From Candidatus Delongbacteria bacterium (lineage in GTDB: Bacteria; UBA4055), in NCBI GenBank assembly GCA_013139625.1, contig WTAK01000459.1, positions 1 to 5,856 of the forward strand: 5,856 bases of DNA. Direction: 5' to 3'. The position numbers were made by a program, and so were the translations under genes. Below the pieces are notes generated by a model. The model saw nothing but the letters and a program-made list of their open reading frames with translations. It was not told the origin of the DNA and did not search any database. Positions within the stretch are counted from its first letter, which is position 1, and every line of letters starts with the position of its first letter. Positions 5,463-5,856 of the stretch are shown piece by piece.

Positions 5463-5856
5463 CTGGTTTGATACTTATTGTGCTAACTTTTTCTTTAGTA
5501 GGACAAAAAGTTGTTCGCTCAGAATTTTCAAATGATTTTACTCCGGTAAATTACAACAAGCAACAAATTGATGGAGATAAAATAATTACTCTCAAAGAAA
5601 AATCAGATCTTCCAGAACTTTTTAAAGCAAAAAATGTAGTTAAAGAAGAAATCCGATCTGATAGTACATTACAAGATGTTAACGGCTATAGAGTACAGGT
5701 TTATAAGTCTGAAGAAATGATCGATTCGAAAAATATGGAAAGTATGTACATAGAAATGTTTGGTGAAGATGAAGTTAAGTTGATCTTTGAGCAACCTTTT
5801 TATAAAATAAGGATCGGTAACCTTAGAAATAGGGAAGAAGGTGAAGACTTTCAGGA
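5441..5856 (+). CDS. Secreted SPOR-domain protein, N-terminal part (3' end outside window)
   Basis: The reading frame is open from the ATG at 5441 to the window edge (138 complete codons, no stop). The N-terminus is a Sec-type signal peptide: one Lys (K5), a hydrophobic core GLILIVLTFSLVG (about residues 9-21) and a probable cleavage site around residues 21-24. There is no lipobox cysteine, so it is not a typical lipoprotein. A low-complexity polar segment (about 25-80) leads to a SPOR domain starting at GYRVQVY (82-88) and containing the core FEQPFYKIRIGNLRNREE (116-133). SPOR domains bind denuded peptidoglycan glycan strands, often at division sites, so a periplasmic role is expected. About 57 residues of a usual 70-75 are present, so the domain end, and perhaps the protein end, lies soon after the window. 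No Shine-Dalgarno is visible; the start overlaps the stop of a short upstream duplicate frame. The ATG at 5427 is not used: it reaches a stop after five codons. Confidence 0.88.
   Translation, partial: MNFTKQLTGLILIVLTFSLVGQKVVRSEFSNDFTPVNYNKQQIDGDKIITLKEKSDLPELFKAKNVVKEEIRSDSTLQDVNGYRVQVYKSEEMIDSKNMESMYIEMFGEDEVKLIFEQPFYKIRIGNLRNREEGEDFQ

Overview
The window is an AT-rich, gene-dense stretch of a bacterial chromosome with six genes, all on the + strand and separated by short gaps (19, 84, 26, 17 and 50 bases). This looks like one continuous transcription unit, or a few overlapping ones. There is no tRNA, rRNA, CRISPR array, phage gene or transposase. Shine-Dalgarno signals are weak or absent before most starts. 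The glutamyl-tRNA synthetase is of the RGYEYLSS / KKMSKRHGD type, and the last gene is a small secreted SPOR protein with an FEQPFYKIRIGNL core. Together these suggest the Bacteroidota / Ignavibacteriota / Chlorobiota side of the tree (FCB group). That assignment is inference from protein style, not a database result.

Layout. Positions 1-1077 hold the C-terminal ~358 residues of glutamyl-tRNA synthetase (gltX), cut by the window start. Positions 1097-1579 encode a zinc-dependent dCMP deaminase. Positions 1580-1663 are an intergenic gap filled mostly by a 58-bp nested palindrome made of two 9-bp hairpins (a REP/MITE-like element). Positions 1664-3499 encode DNA primase (dnaG), starting at a TTG. 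Positions 3526-4221 encode a Crp/Fnr-family regulator that lacks the usual cAMP-contacting residues. Positions 4239-5390 encode a TPR protein with a long acidic middle. From 5441 to the end runs the N-terminal part of a secreted SPOR-domain protein. The junction between the last two genes carries an imperfect tandem duplication of about 36 bp that includes the start of the SPOR gene.

How the genes fit together. gltX (translation), dCMP deaminase (dUMP/dTTP supply) and dnaG (replication priming) are growth-linked housekeeping genes. The regulator, TPR and SPOR genes that follow may be co-transcribed passengers or an envelope-related module; no direct functional link is visible. The window is mostly ordinary core genome. 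The parts most worth a second look are the two non-coding ones: the double-hairpin element placed directly before dnaG, and the duplicated translation start before the SPOR gene. I see no undescribed defence or mobile system here.
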